Source: Cellvibrio sp. PSBB006
GTDB taxonomy: Bacteria; Pseudomonadota; Gammaproteobacteria; Pseudomonadales; Cellvibrionaceae
DNA length: 64,000 nt
Assembly: GCF_002162135.1 (NCBI RefSeq)
Contig: NZ_CP021382.1
Span: 3,780,001 to 3,844,000 of the forward strand
Direction of reading: 5' to 3'
This document shows, piece after piece, positions 37,590 to 47,844 of the stretch; position 1 is the first letter of the stretch, and the number at the start of each line of letters is the position of its first letter. The position numbers and the translations under genes are program-made. The notes under the pieces are model-generated. The model saw only the letters and a program-made list of their open reading frames with translations, had not been told where the DNA came from and searched no databases.

Positions 37590-38648
37590 TTAACGTCGAG
37601 GATCAAATTCCGCTAATTTTTCCAACAATTTCTTTACCGGTGCGGCCAATCCGATAGTGCCGGGTTGGTGCGGGTTGTACCAGAGCGTTTGGTGTGCTTC
37701 GGCGATAGTAAGGGGCATTTTTTTAAATTGTATTAAGACCGGCGTGATATCGAGATGATAATGGCTAAACGTGTGACGATAAGCGTCCCAGGTTTCACTG
37801 GTGCTTACTTTGCCATAGCGATCTTCGGCATAGCGTTGGGCATCCACATCCAGTGCAATTTCCGGAAAACTCCATAGCCCGCCCCAGATACCTTGCGGCG
37901 GCCGCTGTTGCAATAAAATATCACCAGCGGGATTGCGCAACATGAGCAATTGCACCGTTTTTTCTGGCAGGGTTTTCTTCGGCTTTTTGCCGGGATACAG
38001 GCTCACCTTGCCCGTTGCATAAGCCACACAGGTGTTCATCACCGGGCAGCGTTCGCACGCGGGTTTACTGCGTGTACACAGGGTGGCACCGAGGTCCATC
38101 ATCGCCTGGGTGTAGTCATTGACGCGCTTATTGGGCGTGTATGTTTCGGCGTGAGTCCACAAGGTTTTCAAGGTGCTGGCATCGCCCGGCCAACCGGCTA
38201 CGGCATGGTGTCGGGCGAGCACGCGTTTGACGTTGCCGTCGAGGATGGCGGCGCGTTGTTTAAACGCAATGCTCACAATCGCCCCGGCGGTCGAGCGACC
38301 GATTCCCGGTAATTCCGCCAGTGCCTCTACGCTATTGGGGAACTGGCCACCGTAATCGCGCATGATAGTCTGGGCACAACGATGCAGGTTACGCGCGCGG
38401 GCGTAATAACCGAGCCCGGTCCACAGATGCAGCACGTCATCGATCGGTGCGGCCGCGAGGCTGGCTACATCCGGAAAACGCGCGACAAATCGCTCGAAGT
38501 AAGGAATAACCGTGGTGACCTGGGTTTGCTGCAACATGATCTCGGATAACCATACGCGATAAGGCGTAATGCCCTGTTGCCAGGGCAAGGTTTTGCGACC
38601 GTGTTTATCAAACCAGGTAAGGACTGCGCGGGAAAAATCATTGCTCAT
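37590..38648 (-). CDS. mutY: adenine DNA glycosylase MutY
   Basis: The 352-residue enzyme removes A mispaired with 8-oxoguanine. It has the helix-hairpin-helix [14 protein letters not shown], a following catalytic Asp in ILDGNVKR, a 4Fe-4S cluster C-x6-C-x2-C-x5-C ([17 protein letters not shown]) and a C-terminal NUDIX-like domain that recognises oxoG. It overlaps the asmA-like gene by 11 bases and is probably translated with it. Confidence 0.96.
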   Translation of the reverse strand: MSNDFSRAVLTWFDKHGRKTLPWQQGITPYRVWLSEIMLQQTQVTTVIPYFERFVARFPDVASLAAAPIDDVLHLWTGLGYYARARNLHRCAQTIMRDYGGQFPNSVEALAELPGIGRSTAGAIVSIAFKQRAAILDGNVKRVLARHHAVAGWPGDASTLKTLWTHAETYTPNKRVNDYTQAMMDLGATLCTRSKPACERCPVMNTCVAYATGKVSLYPGKKPKKTLPEKTVQLLMLRNPAGDILLQQRPPQGIWGGLWSFPEIALDVDAQRYAEDRYGKVSTSETWDAYRHTFSHYHLDITPVLIQFKKMPLTIAEAHQTLWYNPHQPGTIGLAAPVKKLLEKLAEFDPRR

Positions 38649-40818
38649 CTTGTTTCTTTTTGAAAATATTTTTTAACAGGTCTTCGGCTTTTTTCCCTGC
38701 GCCTTCACCGCCCAGTTTTTCGTCGAGTTTTTTCCGCAACTCGTCTTTTTTTGCATCGACTTTTTGTTCGGCAGCATCAATTTTATCGCCGTGTTTTTCG
38801 CGCAGTTTGTACTCCGCAAAATCCTTGGTCAATGAAGCCAGCGCCTTGCTGTCCGGGCGGCAATCGCGCACCGGGTTCAAATCAGTCAGCGAGCCGTGAC
38901 AGCGCAGCAGCGACAAGCTGCGGTTCAACCAGTAATTGCTGCCGATGATACACCCTTCCGCGCTGGTTGCTGCCACTGTTGTACCGTCTGTTGTTGTTTC
39001 GGTGGTGGTGGGGGTAGGAATCAGTTTCAACGGCAGGCGGAAGTCATAACGATCATTGTTCAGGTCGAGACTGCCGTTGGTGCCGACCATAAGTTGTTCG
39101 ATACCCGCAGTAAAAGATTCTACCGTGACCACGCGATTGGCCATGGTGATCTTGCCGGAGAGGTCTTCCATCTCGGTGAAGTCTTCCCAGGCTTTTTGCG
39201 GATCATCCACGCGGTTCACCAGGTTAATCAACTGGCAGAATTTCTGTTCGATATTCAACGGGAAAAATTTAACCTGTGCACCGGTGATATGGGTTTCATT
39301 AACCAGTGAGTCCAGTAATTGGTTCATCGTAACACCGCGTGCGGTGCCCGTTGTGGTGACATTGATGGCGCCTGTGAAATTCACTTTCTCATTGAGCTCC
39401 ATATCGCTGAGGAAAGGCTCCAGTTGGAAACTGTCCACCTTGCCGTCGACGTTAATCACGGCGGTATCGCCGCGCCCGTCGAGTTTTCCGGTCGCGGAGA
39501 TGACGCCATCATATGCGGTAGCTTGCGCTTTATTGAGATTCACCACACCGTCACGAGCAGTTGTGCGCAGGCTGATATTTTTCAGTGGCATATCCGCGAT
39601 GGTGACCCGCGCAAAATCGGCACTGATATCGGCATTCAGGGATTTAACCGTTTCCAGTGGAATCAGTTCTTCATCACTGCTCGCGCTGCTGGCGGTGGCT
39701 GGTGTTTCTGTTTCGCTGTCGGGAGCCAGGTAGTGATCAATATTGATCTGATCACCGTTCAGTACGACCTTGATCGCGCTGGTCGTAAAATCGGTCACCG
39801 CCATGGTGCCGTTGATTGTGGTTCGGTCCAGTTTGATGGTTAACGGATCAAACGCAATAGCTGTCTGGCTGCCGGTAAAACGCGTATCGAGTGACACATC
39901 GGTCAGGGCAGTTTGCTCAGCGGTTTCCAGCTCGGTGCCTAACGCGGCCAACAACGTCCGCGCATTAAAAGAGGGAATCGTTAATTCGCCCTCAAAACGC
40001 GCCGCGTCTTGCAGATCGCTGGCAGAGACCTGGTAGTTTGCGTGTAGCTCGGCGGTTTGTGACTCTTGCACTTGCAGTGTGAGTTGACCTTCACGCAAGG
40101 CCAGGGTACTGAAATCCTCGGCCAGTTGTACTTGATGTTGCAGACGGGTTTCTACATTCAGCGTTTGGCTTGGTTGTTCGGTGTTGCTGATGCGGGTGAT
40201 CAGGGACAATTGCATATCAAAAGGATCGCCCTGCAAATTAAATTGCTCAACCGTGAGTGCGATATCCTGCACGGCAATGTCCTGGCCGCTTTGTGCATCG
40301 TTATAGGTGAGGGCGCTGTTGCTCAGGCTGATTTTTTCTACCGCGAGCTGCATCTGTTGAGCGGATTCTTCGGTGGTTGTTGTGTCATCTGTAGTGGGGG
40401 GCGTGGCAGGTGCAGTGGTTGCATCGCTGTCGTCGGCCGTCAAGGCTTCCCAATTGCCAGTGCCTTGTTCGTCCACGCTGAGATCGATCACGGCGCCATC
40501 GACCAGCACATGATGCACAACGACTTCGCCACTGAATAAGGGTTTGATGGCCAGCAACAGACTGGCGTCTGCCAGTTGCGCAATGGGTTTATCCGGTGTG
40601 CTGAGAGCTGCAACGCGCACGTCACTGACGTCTATCCCGAGGCTAGGCCACAGTGTCCAGCCGAGGTCACCGTTGATGTTCAAGGCTACGCCCTGTTCGC
40701 GTGCCAGGGCTTCAATACGCGGTTTAAACATGTTGGGATCAAACAATAACACCAGCAGAATCAAGGCTAGCAATACTAATCCGATCAGCACAGCAAGACT
40801 TTTGAGTAACAACTTCAC
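38638..40818 (-). CDS. asmA: AsmA-family outer-membrane-assembly protein
   Basis: The 726-residue protein begins with one N-terminal transmembrane segment (5-25), followed by the AsmA domain with repeated [22 protein letters not shown] strands and a low-complexity Thr-rich insertion near 140-155. The C-terminus is highly charged. AsmA-family proteins span the envelope and bridge lipids. In many gammaproteobacteria it stands next to mutY, as here. Confidence 0.88.
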   Translation of the reverse strand: MKLLLKSLAVLIGLVLLALILLVLLFDPNMFKPRIEALAREQGVALNINGDLGWTLWPSLGIDVSDVRVAALSTPDKPIAQLADASLLLAIKPLFSGEVVVHHVLVDGAVIDLSVDEQGTGNWEALTADDSDATTAPATPPTTDDTTTTEESAQQMQLAVEKISLSNSALTYNDAQSGQDIAVQDIALTVEQFNLQGDPFDMQLSLITRISNTEQPSQTLNVETRLQHQVQLAEDFSTLALREGQLTLQVQESQTAELHANYQVSASDLQDAARFEGELTIPSFNARTLLAALGTELETAEQTALTDVSLDTRFTGSQTAIAFDPLTIKLDRTTINGTMAVTDFTTSAIKVVLNGDQINIDHYLAPDSETETPATASSASSDEELIPLETVKSLNADISADFARVTIADMPLKNISLRTTARDGVVNLNKAQATAYDGVISATGKLDGRGDTAVINVDGKVDSFQLEPFLSDMELNEKVNFTGAINVTTTGTARGVTMNQLLDSLVNETHITGAQVKFFPLNIEQKFCQLINLVNRVDDPQKAWEDFTEMEDLSGKITMANRVVTVESFTAGIEQLMVGTNGSLDLNNDRYDFRLPLKLIPTPTTTETTTDGTTVAATSAEGCIIGSNYWLNRSLSLLRCHGSLTDLNPVRDCRPDSKALASLTKDFAEYKLREKHGDKIDAAEQKVDAKKDELRKKLDEKLGGEGAGKKAEDLLKNIFKKKQDEQ

Positions 40819-41232
40819 AACGGACTCCTTATGCCATCAGCGGCAACGACAGTGAAAGGCAACAGGTCGGGCTTTTGTGGTGATTAGCGCGAAAAACGGC
40901 GCTTTGAAAAATAGAGTGCAGTGTAAAACGAAAGTGCCCTGCTACCAATCAATCATGCGCTGTCAATTAGCGCTTTCAGTATAAAAACAACAAAAGCTAT
41001 ACCGAAAATTTTGTTCCATGAGGTTCATTCAGCGGCTTTTTATGATTGCATGCCGGTAGAGCGGATTGGCGTCACAATTTGTATGGAAAGGCTGTGCTAT
41101 TCTGTGTTGTGGTTCAAAATTTGATCGCTGTCGTCAGCTCAGGCGAAACGCTAAAGCGACAAGACAAGCAAAAGCGACAATAGGGAATGTCCGATCAGGG
41201 CAGTACACCACCATAAACTTGGGGAATGCATC
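40819..41232. other. 414-bp intergenic region between asmA and the FHA-kinase locus
   Basis: The region divides divergently transcribed genes and probably holds both promoters. No gene or clear RNA structure could be assigned. Confidence 0.5.
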
Positions 41233-41589
41233 ATGCCTTATATTCTGCATGAGTTGCGCGGGTCGAATATTTCTCATTACGAACTCGCCGAACAAATCAC
41301 CATCGGGCGCAGCACCAGTAATCAGGTCGTGATTGATGACGCGACGGTCAGCGCGCAACACGCGATTATCGAGAAGACCGACGACGGGTATCAGATTCGC
41401 GATCTCGACAGCACCAACGGCGTCTACGTCAATGGTAAACGACTCACGATCAGCCCCATTCAGGCGGCGGATAATATTGTCATCGGCACCCACAATTTGC
41501 GCGTGGTCGATGCCTTGCCCAACGAATTGGAAAAAACGGTGCGCATAAAGAAAAGCTGGATTCCCGGTATTTATTACACGGACCGCTAA
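41233..41589 (+). CDS. FHA-domain protein 1
   Basis: The 118-residue product is a compact FHA domain: ITIGRSTSNQVVIDD, SAQH and STNGVYVNG, with the conserved Arg, Ser, His and Asn present. It binds a phosphothreonine peptide. The C-terminal tail contains ELEKTVRIKK, a Thr that could be phosphorylated by the kinase encoded 12 bases downstream. It is probably translated with the kinase. Confidence 0.92.
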   Translation: MPYILHELRGSNISHYELAEQITIGRSTSNQVVIDDATVSAQHAIIEKTDDGYQIRDLDSTNGVYVNGKRLTISPIQAADNIVIGTHNLRVVDALPNELEKTVRIKKSWIPGIYYTDR

Positions 41590-41601
41590 CGCGCTGAATC
41601 C

Positions 41602-43992
41602 ATGCGATCTATCTTGCAAGCGTGCATAAATTTTTTTGATTTGCGTTTACTGGTGTGGGTGCCAGGGCTTTGGCTTATCCTGAGCGCGGTCACGCCAACA
41701 TTCCTGGCGCAGCTTGATAAACAATTATTTTTTACCGGTGCGTCCTTATCGCGCGGCATCCAACGTCCGCCCGTTATTGATATTCTGGAACTTTCTTCGA
41801 CGCAAATGCGGCAGCTGATGGATGATCCGGGCCAGAACCCGGACGTGTTATTACTGCTGGATTATTTAAATAAAAAACAACAACGCACCGGCATTATTCT
41901 CAATGATTTACCGCGCCCTATTGTCTTGCCGATTGATGCCGCACCAGTCTCTGATGTAACGCCGTCACCTGCCGATACGGCTTGGCAAAATCGCCGTGCG
42001 GCGCAGCAGGCATTGCAGCGTTGGCTTACGTCTCCCGCGGTCATTATCGGCAGCGAAACATTATCGCCCATGCTCGCGTCGAAGCAACAGCTAGCGGTGA
42101 CGGAACCGCGTTGGATGATGTATTACCAATGGTTGCCCGCCAGCATGCAACCGCCGCTGTTTCCCGCCGCGCCGCCATTGGAATCCGTCACCATGCCGTG
42201 GCAAATTTTTCCAGTGCCTGCCATAAATTTTCAGGAAAATGATGTGCAGCAAGCCTTGCTTTGGCAGCACGAGGGCGATTGGTATCCGAGCATGGCGCTG
42301 GCATTGTTGCCAGTGCAGGACAATCTGGTCTGGCGTGGCCGAAGCGAATTACATGGCGCGTCCCTGGGGCGCTTGTACACGAACATTGACGGTAGCGTGA
42401 TACCGGTATTCCAGGCGCAGGGTCCCTTTCCGCCGGTCACCAGTCATTACACCTTGCAGCGTTTTCTGCAACAGCGCAGCGAAGAACCGTCACCGTTATT
42501 GTTGATCGGCACTGCCGGCGATAGCTCGCTGTTGTCGCTGGCGGGATTCATGCAAAGCTTATACACCGATAATTATCATACCTCGCCCTGGTGGTTTTAC
42601 GGTGCGGAAAAATTATTGCTGTTGTTGACGCTGGTGTATCTGTTATGGGCCTTGCCGCGTATGAGCGGCGGTGTTGCCTTGCTGGCAACCCTGCTCTGTT
42701 TATTGTTGTTGGTGGTTGTGCAATTGGGTGGACAGATTACCCAATCGCGTTGGTTGCCCTTGGGGCTGACCATGCAATATTTACTGTGGGGTTTTCTGGT
42801 GATGGCGCTGTGGCGACAACAACAAAAACCGCACAAACGTTTGCAGCAGCGTCACCAGGAGGTGGCTTGCCAATTGAGTCAGCAATACATGCATCAAGGG
42901 CAATTGGATCAAGCGCTAAAAGCCCTGGATGATTGCGTGACATCTGAGCGGGTTTTGCAATTGTTGTACGACATCGGCGGGCAACATGAACGCAAGCGGC
43001 GCGTCAACGAAGCTTTGGCCGCGTATCGTGTGTTGTATAAACGCCATCGTTCATTCAAGGACGTGGCCAAACGATTAAAACAGTTAACCGACAAACAGCA
43101 CTCGCCCGCCGAAGATATCGAACTGGCGCTGAGCAAAACGGTGGTGCTCGCCGACCCGCACAGCCGTCCGCAGTTTGGCCGTTACAACATTGAGCGCGAA
43201 ATAGGGCGCGGTGCCATGGGCGTGGTGTACCTCGGTCACGATCCACAAATTGCACGGCGAGTGGCAATTAAAACTCTGGATTACTCACGTTATGACACGG
43301 GTGAACTCGCTGCGGTTAAAACGCGTTTTTTTCGTGAAGCGGAAGCCGCCGGGCGTTTGCGTCACCCGAACATTGTGACGGTTTACGATGTAGGTGAAGA
43401 ACATGACTTGGCGTTTATCGCGATGGATTATGTCGCGGGCCAACCCTTGAGTAATTTTATTGCACCGAAAAATTTACTGCCGATTGCGCAGGTGTACCGC
43501 ATCGTGGCCGACGTAGCAGAAGCGCTCGCCTATGCGCACAGCCGACAAATTGTGCATCGTGATATCAAGCCGGGCAACATTCTTTATCACCCGGACAGCA
43601 AGAAGGTGACGGTTACGGATTTCGGTATCGCGCGTATCGTGAGCGATGCACGCACACAAACCGGTGAGATTATCGGCAGCCCCTTGTATATGTCGCCCGA
43701 GCAAGTGAAAGGCCAGAAGGTGGGCGAGGCCAGCGATATCTTCAGTCTGGCGGTGACCTTTTTCCAATTACTCAGCGGTGAGCTGCCCTTTCACGGCGAT
43801 AACATCGCTGGCTTGAGTTATCAGATCATCCATGGCAAACATAAAAATATTCGTGATCTGCGTTCACAAATTCCCACCAGTGCCAGCCGTATAATCAACA
43901 AGGCACTGCAAAAGGAACCGGGGGAGCGTTACGGCAACGCCACCGACATGGCGCGTTCGCTACGCAAGGCATTACAAAAAGATTTTGCCTGA
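41602..43992 (+). CDS. CHASE2-like Ser/Thr protein kinase
   Basis: The 796-residue protein has an N-terminal transmembrane segment (about 17-36), a large extracytoplasmic CHASE2-like sensor (about 45-330), three membrane helices (about 335-400), a short TPR-like segment (about 420-490) and a C-terminal kinase domain. The kinase has the glycine loop GRGAMGVVYLG (about 534), VAIK (about 555), the catalytic HRDIKPGNI (about 653) and DFG. It phosphorylates Ser/Thr of cytosolic proteins after an external signal. It lies between two FHA genes and has a KTVVLADP Thr segment before the kinase. No phosphatase gene of PP2C type is seen nearby. Confidence 0.88.
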   Translation: MRSILQACINFFDLRLLVWVPGLWLILSAVTPTFLAQLDKQLFFTGASLSRGIQRPPVIDILELSSTQMRQLMDDPGQNPDVLLLLDYLNKKQQRTGIILNDLPRPIVLPIDAAPVSDVTPSPADTAWQNRRAAQQALQRWLTSPAVIIGSETLSPMLASKQQLAVTEPRWMMYYQWLPASMQPPLFPAAPPLESVTMPWQIFPVPAINFQENDVQQALLWQHEGDWYPSMALALLPVQDNLVWRGRSELHGASLGRLYTNIDGSVIPVFQAQGPFPPVTSHYTLQRFLQQRSEEPSPLLLIGTAGDSSLLSLAGFMQSLYTDNYHTSPWWFYGAEKLLLLLTLVYLLWALPRMSGGVALLATLLCLLLLVVVQLGGQITQSRWLPLGLTMQYLLWGFLVMALWRQQQKPHKRLQQRHQEVACQLSQQYMHQGQLDQALKALDDCVTSERVLQLLYDIGGQHERKRRVNEALAAYRVLYKRHRSFKDVAKRLKQLTDKQHSPAEDIELALSKTVVLADPHSRPQFGRYNIEREIGRGAMGVVYLGHDPQIARRVAIKTLDYSRYDTGELAAVKTRFFREAEAAGRLRHPNIVTVYDVGEEHDLAFIAMDYVAGQPLSNFIAPKNLLPIAQVYRIVADVAEALAYAHSRQIVHRDIKPGNILYHPDSKKVTVTDFGIARIVSDARTQTGEIIGSPLYMSPEQVKGQKVGEASDIFSLAVTFFQLLSGELPFHGDNIAGLSYQIIHGKHKNIRDLRSQIPTSASRIINKALQKEPGERYGNATDMARSLRKALQKDFA

Positions 43993-44028
43993 TTTTTTTA
44001 TTCTTTTTACAACCCGCGAGGACTCTTT

Positions 44029-44385
44029 ATGGCAATGCTCGTACAACTGATCGACGACGTAGTCGCCAACAAATTTGAACTGCGCCAGGGCACCCTGGAG
44101 ATCGGCCGTCATCCCGCCAGTGATATCCAGATCGATGATTCCGCCGTGAGCGCGCGTCACGCTAATTTGCTGGTCAAACCCAATGAACATTTCCCGCAAT
44201 TTAATGAGTACTACCTGATCGACCTCAACAGCACCAACGGAACCTTTATCAACGATCAGCGTATTAATGGTACCCAGCGTTTGCATCACAATGACCAGGT
44301 GCGTATCGCCTGGAACCAATTCAAATTTGTCGACAACAACGAAGCCACCCTGGAAAAAACCGCCCACATTATCCCGGCGGTCTGA
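44029..44385 (+). CDS. FHA-domain protein 2
   Basis: The 118-residue FHA protein has EIGRHPASDIQIDD, SARHANLL and STNGTFIND, with all phosphothreonine-contact residues present. The C-terminus LEKTAHIIPAV resembles the tail of FHA protein 1. It starts 36 bases after the kinase gene and is probably in the same operon. It is likely a phospho-reader or substrate of the kinase. Confidence 0.92.
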   Translation: MAMLVQLIDDVVANKFELRQGTLEIGRHPASDIQIDDSAVSARHANLLVKPNEHFPQFNEYYLIDLNSTNGTFINDQRINGTQRLHHNDQVRIAWNQFKFVDNNEATLEKTAHIIPAV

Positions 44386-44398
44386 TCGCTCCTGTTTG

Positions 44399-44423
44399 CT
44401 GCCAGCGTCTCTGACGCTGGCAG
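44399..44423 (+). terminator. terminator-like hairpin after FHA 2
   Basis: An 11-bp stem (CTGCCAGCGTC and its complement) with a three-base loop lies 14 bases after the FHA 2 stop. There is no following T-run, so it could be a processing or attenuating hairpin. Confidence 0.45.
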
Positions 44424-44526
44424 AATCCCGCCCTCGCCGCTAGAATACGCGGCCTTATCACCCGATCACGACACGCCTCCAGATCGCCTCTTGAACGGCG
44501 GTTGCATTCCGAACAGGACGAACCTC

Positions 44527-45615
44527 ATGGGACACAAGACAGCACTTTTTACCCTGCACCAGGCCATGGGCGGCAAGCTGGTGGATTTCGGCGGTTGGGA
44601 TATGCCGCTGCACTATGGCTCGCAGCTGGAAGAGCACCACAAGGTACGCCGCGCCGCCGGTATGTTTGATGTGTCCCACATGACCGTCGTGGATGTCAGC
44701 GGTACTGATGCCAAAGCCTACCTGCAACGCCTGCTCGCCAATGATGTGGCCCGTATTGAAAACGAACCGGGCAAAGCCCTCTACAGCGCCATGCTCAATG
44801 AAGCGGGCGGCGTTATCGATGACCTGATTGTGTACAACATGAGCGGCTGGTTCCGCGTGGTGGTCAACTGTTCCACCCGGGAAAAAGACCTCGCCTGGAT
44901 GACCCGGATTGCCGCCGACTTTGCGGTAGAGCTGCAAGAGCGCGATGACCTCGCCATGATCGCCATCCAGGGTCCGAATGCCATGGCGCTGACCAAGCAG
45001 GTAACTGGCGAGGCCCGCGCGGCACTGATTGATCAATTGGCGGTCTTTCAGGGCAAAGAAAGCGGCAGCTGGTTTATCGCCCGCACGGGTTACACCGGCG
45101 AAGACGGCGTGGAAATCATGCTGCCCAACGGCGAAGCCCCCGGTTTCTGGCAAGCCCTGGCCAACGTGGGCGTCGCACCTTGCGGACTCGGCGCCCGCGA
45201 TACCTTACGCCTGGAAGCCGGCATGAACCTGTACGGCCACGAGATGGACGAAGACACTTCACCGCTGTTGGCCAACATGGGTTGGACCATCGCCTGGGAA
45301 CCGGCGAGCCGGGATTTTATCGGCCGCCCGGTGATCGAAGCGCAAAAAGCCGCTGGCGTTCAACAGAAACTGGTAGGACTGGTCCTGCGCGAGCGCGGCG
45401 TATTGCGTGCTGAGCAGGTAGTGATCGTCGAAGGCACCGACGCGCGCGGTGTGATTACCAGCGGCACATTTTCGCCGACCTTGGGCTATTCTATTGCTTT
45501 GGCCTGTGTCCCCGTCAGCATCGGCAGCCACTGCCAGGTTGAAATGCGCGGCAAGCTGGTCACGGTCGAAGTGGTTAAGCCAAACTTTGTACGCCACGGT
45601 CAGCCGCTGGTGTAA
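44527..45615 (+). CDS. gcvT: aminomethyltransferase (glycine cleavage T-protein)
   Basis: The start at 44527 ([17 protein letters not shown]) is preferred because it matches the family's N-terminus; a longer form adds 12 residues. The 362-residue enzyme shows the tetrahydrofolate-site block [14 protein letters not shown] and [13 protein letters not shown]. It moves the methylene of glycine to tetrahydrofolate. gcvH follows after 47 bases; gcvP is not next to them. Confidence 0.95.
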   Translation: MGHKTALFTLHQAMGGKLVDFGGWDMPLHYGSQLEEHHKVRRAAGMFDVSHMTVVDVSGTDAKAYLQRLLANDVARIENEPGKALYSAMLNEAGGVIDDLIVYNMSGWFRVVVNCSTREKDLAWMTRIAADFAVELQERDDLAMIAIQGPNAMALTKQVTGEARAALIDQLAVFQGKESGSWFIARTGYTGEDGVEIMLPNGEAPGFWQALANVGVAPCGLGARDTLRLEAGMNLYGHEMDEDTSPLLANMGWTIAWEPASRDFIGRPVIEAQKAAGVQQKLVGLVLRERGVLRAEQVVIVEGTDARGVITSGTFSPTLGYSIALACVPVSIGSHCQVEMRGKLVTVEVVKPNFVRHGQPLV

Positions 45616-45662
45616 CGTCGAACAAGATTACGTCATCCATTATTTTTCACAGGACTTTAGCA

Positions 45663-46055
45663 ATGAGCGAAATTCGCAAAGAACTCAAATATCTCAGCAG
45701 TCACGAGTGGGCGCGGGTGGAAGAAGATGGCACCGTGACCATCGGTATTACTGATCACGCACAGGACGCCCTGGGCGATGTGGTGTATGTGGAAGTGCCG
45801 GAAGTCGGCAGCACGGTGACCGCCGGTGAAGAGGCGGGTGTGGTTGAGTCAGTTAAAGCGGCGTCGGATATTTATTCGTTGGTGTCCGGTGAGGTGGTTG
45901 AGGTGAATGAGCAGTTGCAGGATGCACCGGAGACGGTGAATGCTTCGCCCTATGATGATGGTTGGTTTTTCCGTGTGCGTCCGGATGATTTGTCTGAGCT
46001 TGAGAATGCGCTGGATGCGGATGATTATCGTAGTGTGGTGGAAGACGAAGAATAA
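45663..46055 (+). CDS. gcvH: glycine cleavage H-protein
   Basis: The 130-residue lipoyl carrier has the lipoylation lysine K65 in [13 protein letters not shown], and the family block [13 protein letters not shown]. It shuttles the aminomethyl group between the P, T and L proteins. It is in one operon with gcvT. Downstream, a palindromic repeat element (46083-46258) and a terminator-like hairpin lie where gcvP is often found. Confidence 0.96.
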   Translation: MSEIRKELKYLSSHEWARVEEDGTVTIGITDHAQDALGDVVYVEVPEVGSTVTAGEEAGVVESVKAASDIYSLVSGEVVEVNEQLQDAPETVNASPYDDGWFFRVRPDDLSELENALDADDYRSVVEDEE

Positions 46056-46082
46056 GTTTTTTAGAGTGGTTACTTCGGACCC

Positions 46083-46258
46083 GTTTTGCATTGAAGGGGT
46101 TGTTTCGAAAACGCATGACAAATTGGCAGGAAAACCAATTTGCACAGCGCAGCTGCCCGTAGGGTGAGCCACATGGATGTGGCGAATGCATCATCCCTGT
46201 AGCTCCCTCAAGTCGTCCCTGACTTGAGGGTTTCGAAACAACCCCTTCAATGCAAAAC
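46083..46258 (-). repeat. dispersed palindromic element copy 1
   Basis: The element is bounded by a perfect 28-bp inverted repeat at 46083-46110 and 46231-46258. Inside it, on the minus strand, are hairpins with conserved loops (AGGGA, ATCCAT, TTTCCTG) found again in the copies at 46429-46534 and 56559-56648. Stem bases differ between copies in compensating pairs. It has no reading frame and lies just after gcvH. Confidence 0.75.
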
Positions 46259-46384
46259 TCACACTGATTTATCCTGCGAATAGGTGATCTTAATCCTAGT
46301 CCCTTTGAGTAATTTGATTTGGGGAAGTAGCCCTTAAGATAGGTCTTGAAGTTATAACTATTTTCTAAGCGGGAATGGACATAA

Positions 46385-46407
46385 AAAGCGCGGCTTATGC
46401 CGCGCTT
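46385..46407. terminator. terminator-like hairpin
   Basis: The stem AAAGCGCGGC / GCCGCGCTTT with loop TTAT is flanked by A-runs on the left and T-runs on the right. It can act in both directions. It separates the gcvTH transcript from the deacetylase operon on the other strand. Confidence 0.7.
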
Positions 46408-46428
46408 TTGCTTTATCCACTCTCTCCG

Positions 46429-46534
46429 CCTCAGGTGCTGAGCCTACAGGGATGTATTCATTCGCTACATCCATGTAGCTCACCCTGCGGGCAGCTTCGC
46501 TGTGCAAACGGACTTTCCTGTCCGTTTGTTACGG
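46429..46534 (+). repeat. dispersed palindromic element copy 2 (partial)
   Basis: This copy keeps the middle and right parts of copy 1 but in opposite orientation, including CTACAGGGATG, the ATCCAT-loop hairpin GCTAC/GTAGC and the TTTCCTG-loop hairpin AAACGGA/TCCGTTT. Its first hairpin is shortened to CTCAG-GTG-CTGAG. No outer inverted repeat is obvious. Confidence 0.65.
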
Positions 46535-46592
46535 CGTGTCTCGCACCCCGCTACCCAATCCTCAGCACGCCACAACCTTCGCACAAAAAAAC

Positions 46593-47291
46593 CTAAGCCA
46601 CCTGATCCAACGTCACCGCCGTAATCCCCCGCTGCACCAACCACTCCGCCAACTTCGGCAACTGCTGCACAATCAAATGCGGATGATTATGTTGCCGCTG
46701 TCCATCATGCATCAACACGATATCCCCGAACTTAATATCATGCAGCCGCTGCGCAACACCCGTCTCCGTCCCCATCGGACCCCAGTCAATAATGCTATGA
46801 CTCCACAACACCGTCGTCATGTTCTCAGCTTGCACCTGCTTAAGCATGGCGCGGCGTAAACGGCCGTGGGGCGGGCGGAACCAGCGGGGGGCGTGGCCGG
46901 TGATTTTTTGAATCGCTTCGGAGCCGCGGGCGACTTCATCTCTTGCGCGACCGGGCGAGATCATCCACGGATGGCGATGGCTGTAGGTGTGATTGCCGAC
47001 GGTGTGGCCCTCACTCAACATGCGTTCCACCAGCCGTGGGAAACGTTCGGCGGCTTCGCCCAGAACGAAAAAGCTCGCGCGGATTTTGTGCATGGCGAGC
47101 AGGTCGAGGATGGCCGGGGTGTAGACCGGGTCGGGGCCATCGTCGAAGGTCAGGCATACCAGTGGGCTGTGCAGGTAGCCGGACACATGTTTGAGGTTTT
47201 TAAGAATAGTCGGCGAGGCGGACTGCCGGGGTTGGGTCGGATTCAAAACCACCGGATTCACTGTTACGCGTTTTGCGATTTCGGAATTCAT
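46593..47291 (-). CDS. NodB-type polysaccharide deacetylase
   Basis: The 232-residue enzyme shows the NodB motifs TFDDGPDP (metal Asp), HTVGNHTYSHRHP (two metal His), RWFRPPHG and DIVLMHDG. It removes acetyl or similar groups from a glycan or cell-surface lipid. The start ATG at 47291 has GAGGAG before it, although this makes a 92-base overlap with the upstream YkoP-like gene. It lacks a signal peptide. It is the last gene of a three-gene operon. Confidence 0.9.
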   Translation of the reverse strand: MNSEIAKRVTVNPVVLNPTQPRQSASPTILKNLKHVSGYLHSPLVCLTFDDGPDPVYTPAILDLLAMHKIRASFFVLGEAAERFPRLVERMLSEGHTVGNHTYSHRHPWMISPGRARDEVARGSEAIQKITGHAPRWFRPPHGRLRRAMLKQVQAENMTTVLWSHSIIDWGPMGTETGVAQRLHDIKFGDIVLMHDGQRQHNHPHLIVQQLPKLAEWLVQRGITAVTLDQVA

Positions 47292-47841
47292 CAGTGTGAG
47301 ACTCCTCGGAAAAATAGTTAAGCAAATTATGACGAGTCAACCAGAAAGCATGAGGTTGCAAGCGGTCATTTTCACGTGCAGCGAGCGTTGGAAAAAACGC
47401 TTTTAATAGCAATCGAAAATAAAACTGGCGCATACGGTTGCCCCAGGTGGTGGGCAGGCGTTCAATCATAAAACCCACTTTTTCACCGTGGGGTGCAATC
47501 CAGGTCACGCCGTGTAACGCTTTAATGTCTTTAAATTTTTCTTCGCTGGCCATGCGTGTGGCCAGATGGTTTAGCGATTTCACCAGCAGCCGCCGAAAGC
47601 GCAAGGCGCCGCGCGCGTATTCGCGCGGGTTATTGCCGGCATTAAAGCACTCATGATTGAAATGCAGGATCGCCAAAGCGTCGCCCGGTTCCAGCCAGGT
47701 GCCGTCATTCATCGCTTTGCGTTCGCCCTCATAGTTTTCATAAGAGAGGCTCAACAATTCATCAATTTTTTCGACCCGGTGCAGGCGACGCCACAAAGTG
47801 TCGTACCAGGTCATTACGCTATTGAACCAGGTCCCTGACAT
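47200..47841 (-). CDS. YkoP-like domain protein
   Basis: The 213-residue product matches the YkoP-like domain, which in other bacteria is found with polysaccharide deacetylases (for example the Bacillus ykoN-ykoP locus). Features include FNHECFNAGNNPREYARGAL and an arginine-rich helical C-terminus. Its start follows the glycosyltransferase stop by three bases and its 3' end overlaps the deacetylase by 92 bases. It may bind the lipid or glycan used by both enzymes. Confidence 0.75.
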   Translation of the reverse strand: MSGTWFNSVMTWYDTLWRRLHRVEKIDELLSLSYENYEGERKAMNDGTWLEPGDALAILHFNHECFNAGNNPREYARGALRFRRLLVKSLNHLATRMASEEKFKDIKALHGVTWIAPHGEKVGFMIERLPTTWGNRMRQFYFRLLLKAFFPTLAARENDRLQPHAFWLTRHNLLNYFSEESHTDEFRNRKTRNSESGGFESDPTPAVRLADYS

Positions 47842-47844
47842 CGT

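Noticed and set aside
44386..44526. Glycine riboswitch before gcvT
   Set aside because: The 141-bp space holds one short hairpin and no paired glycine-aptamer layout.
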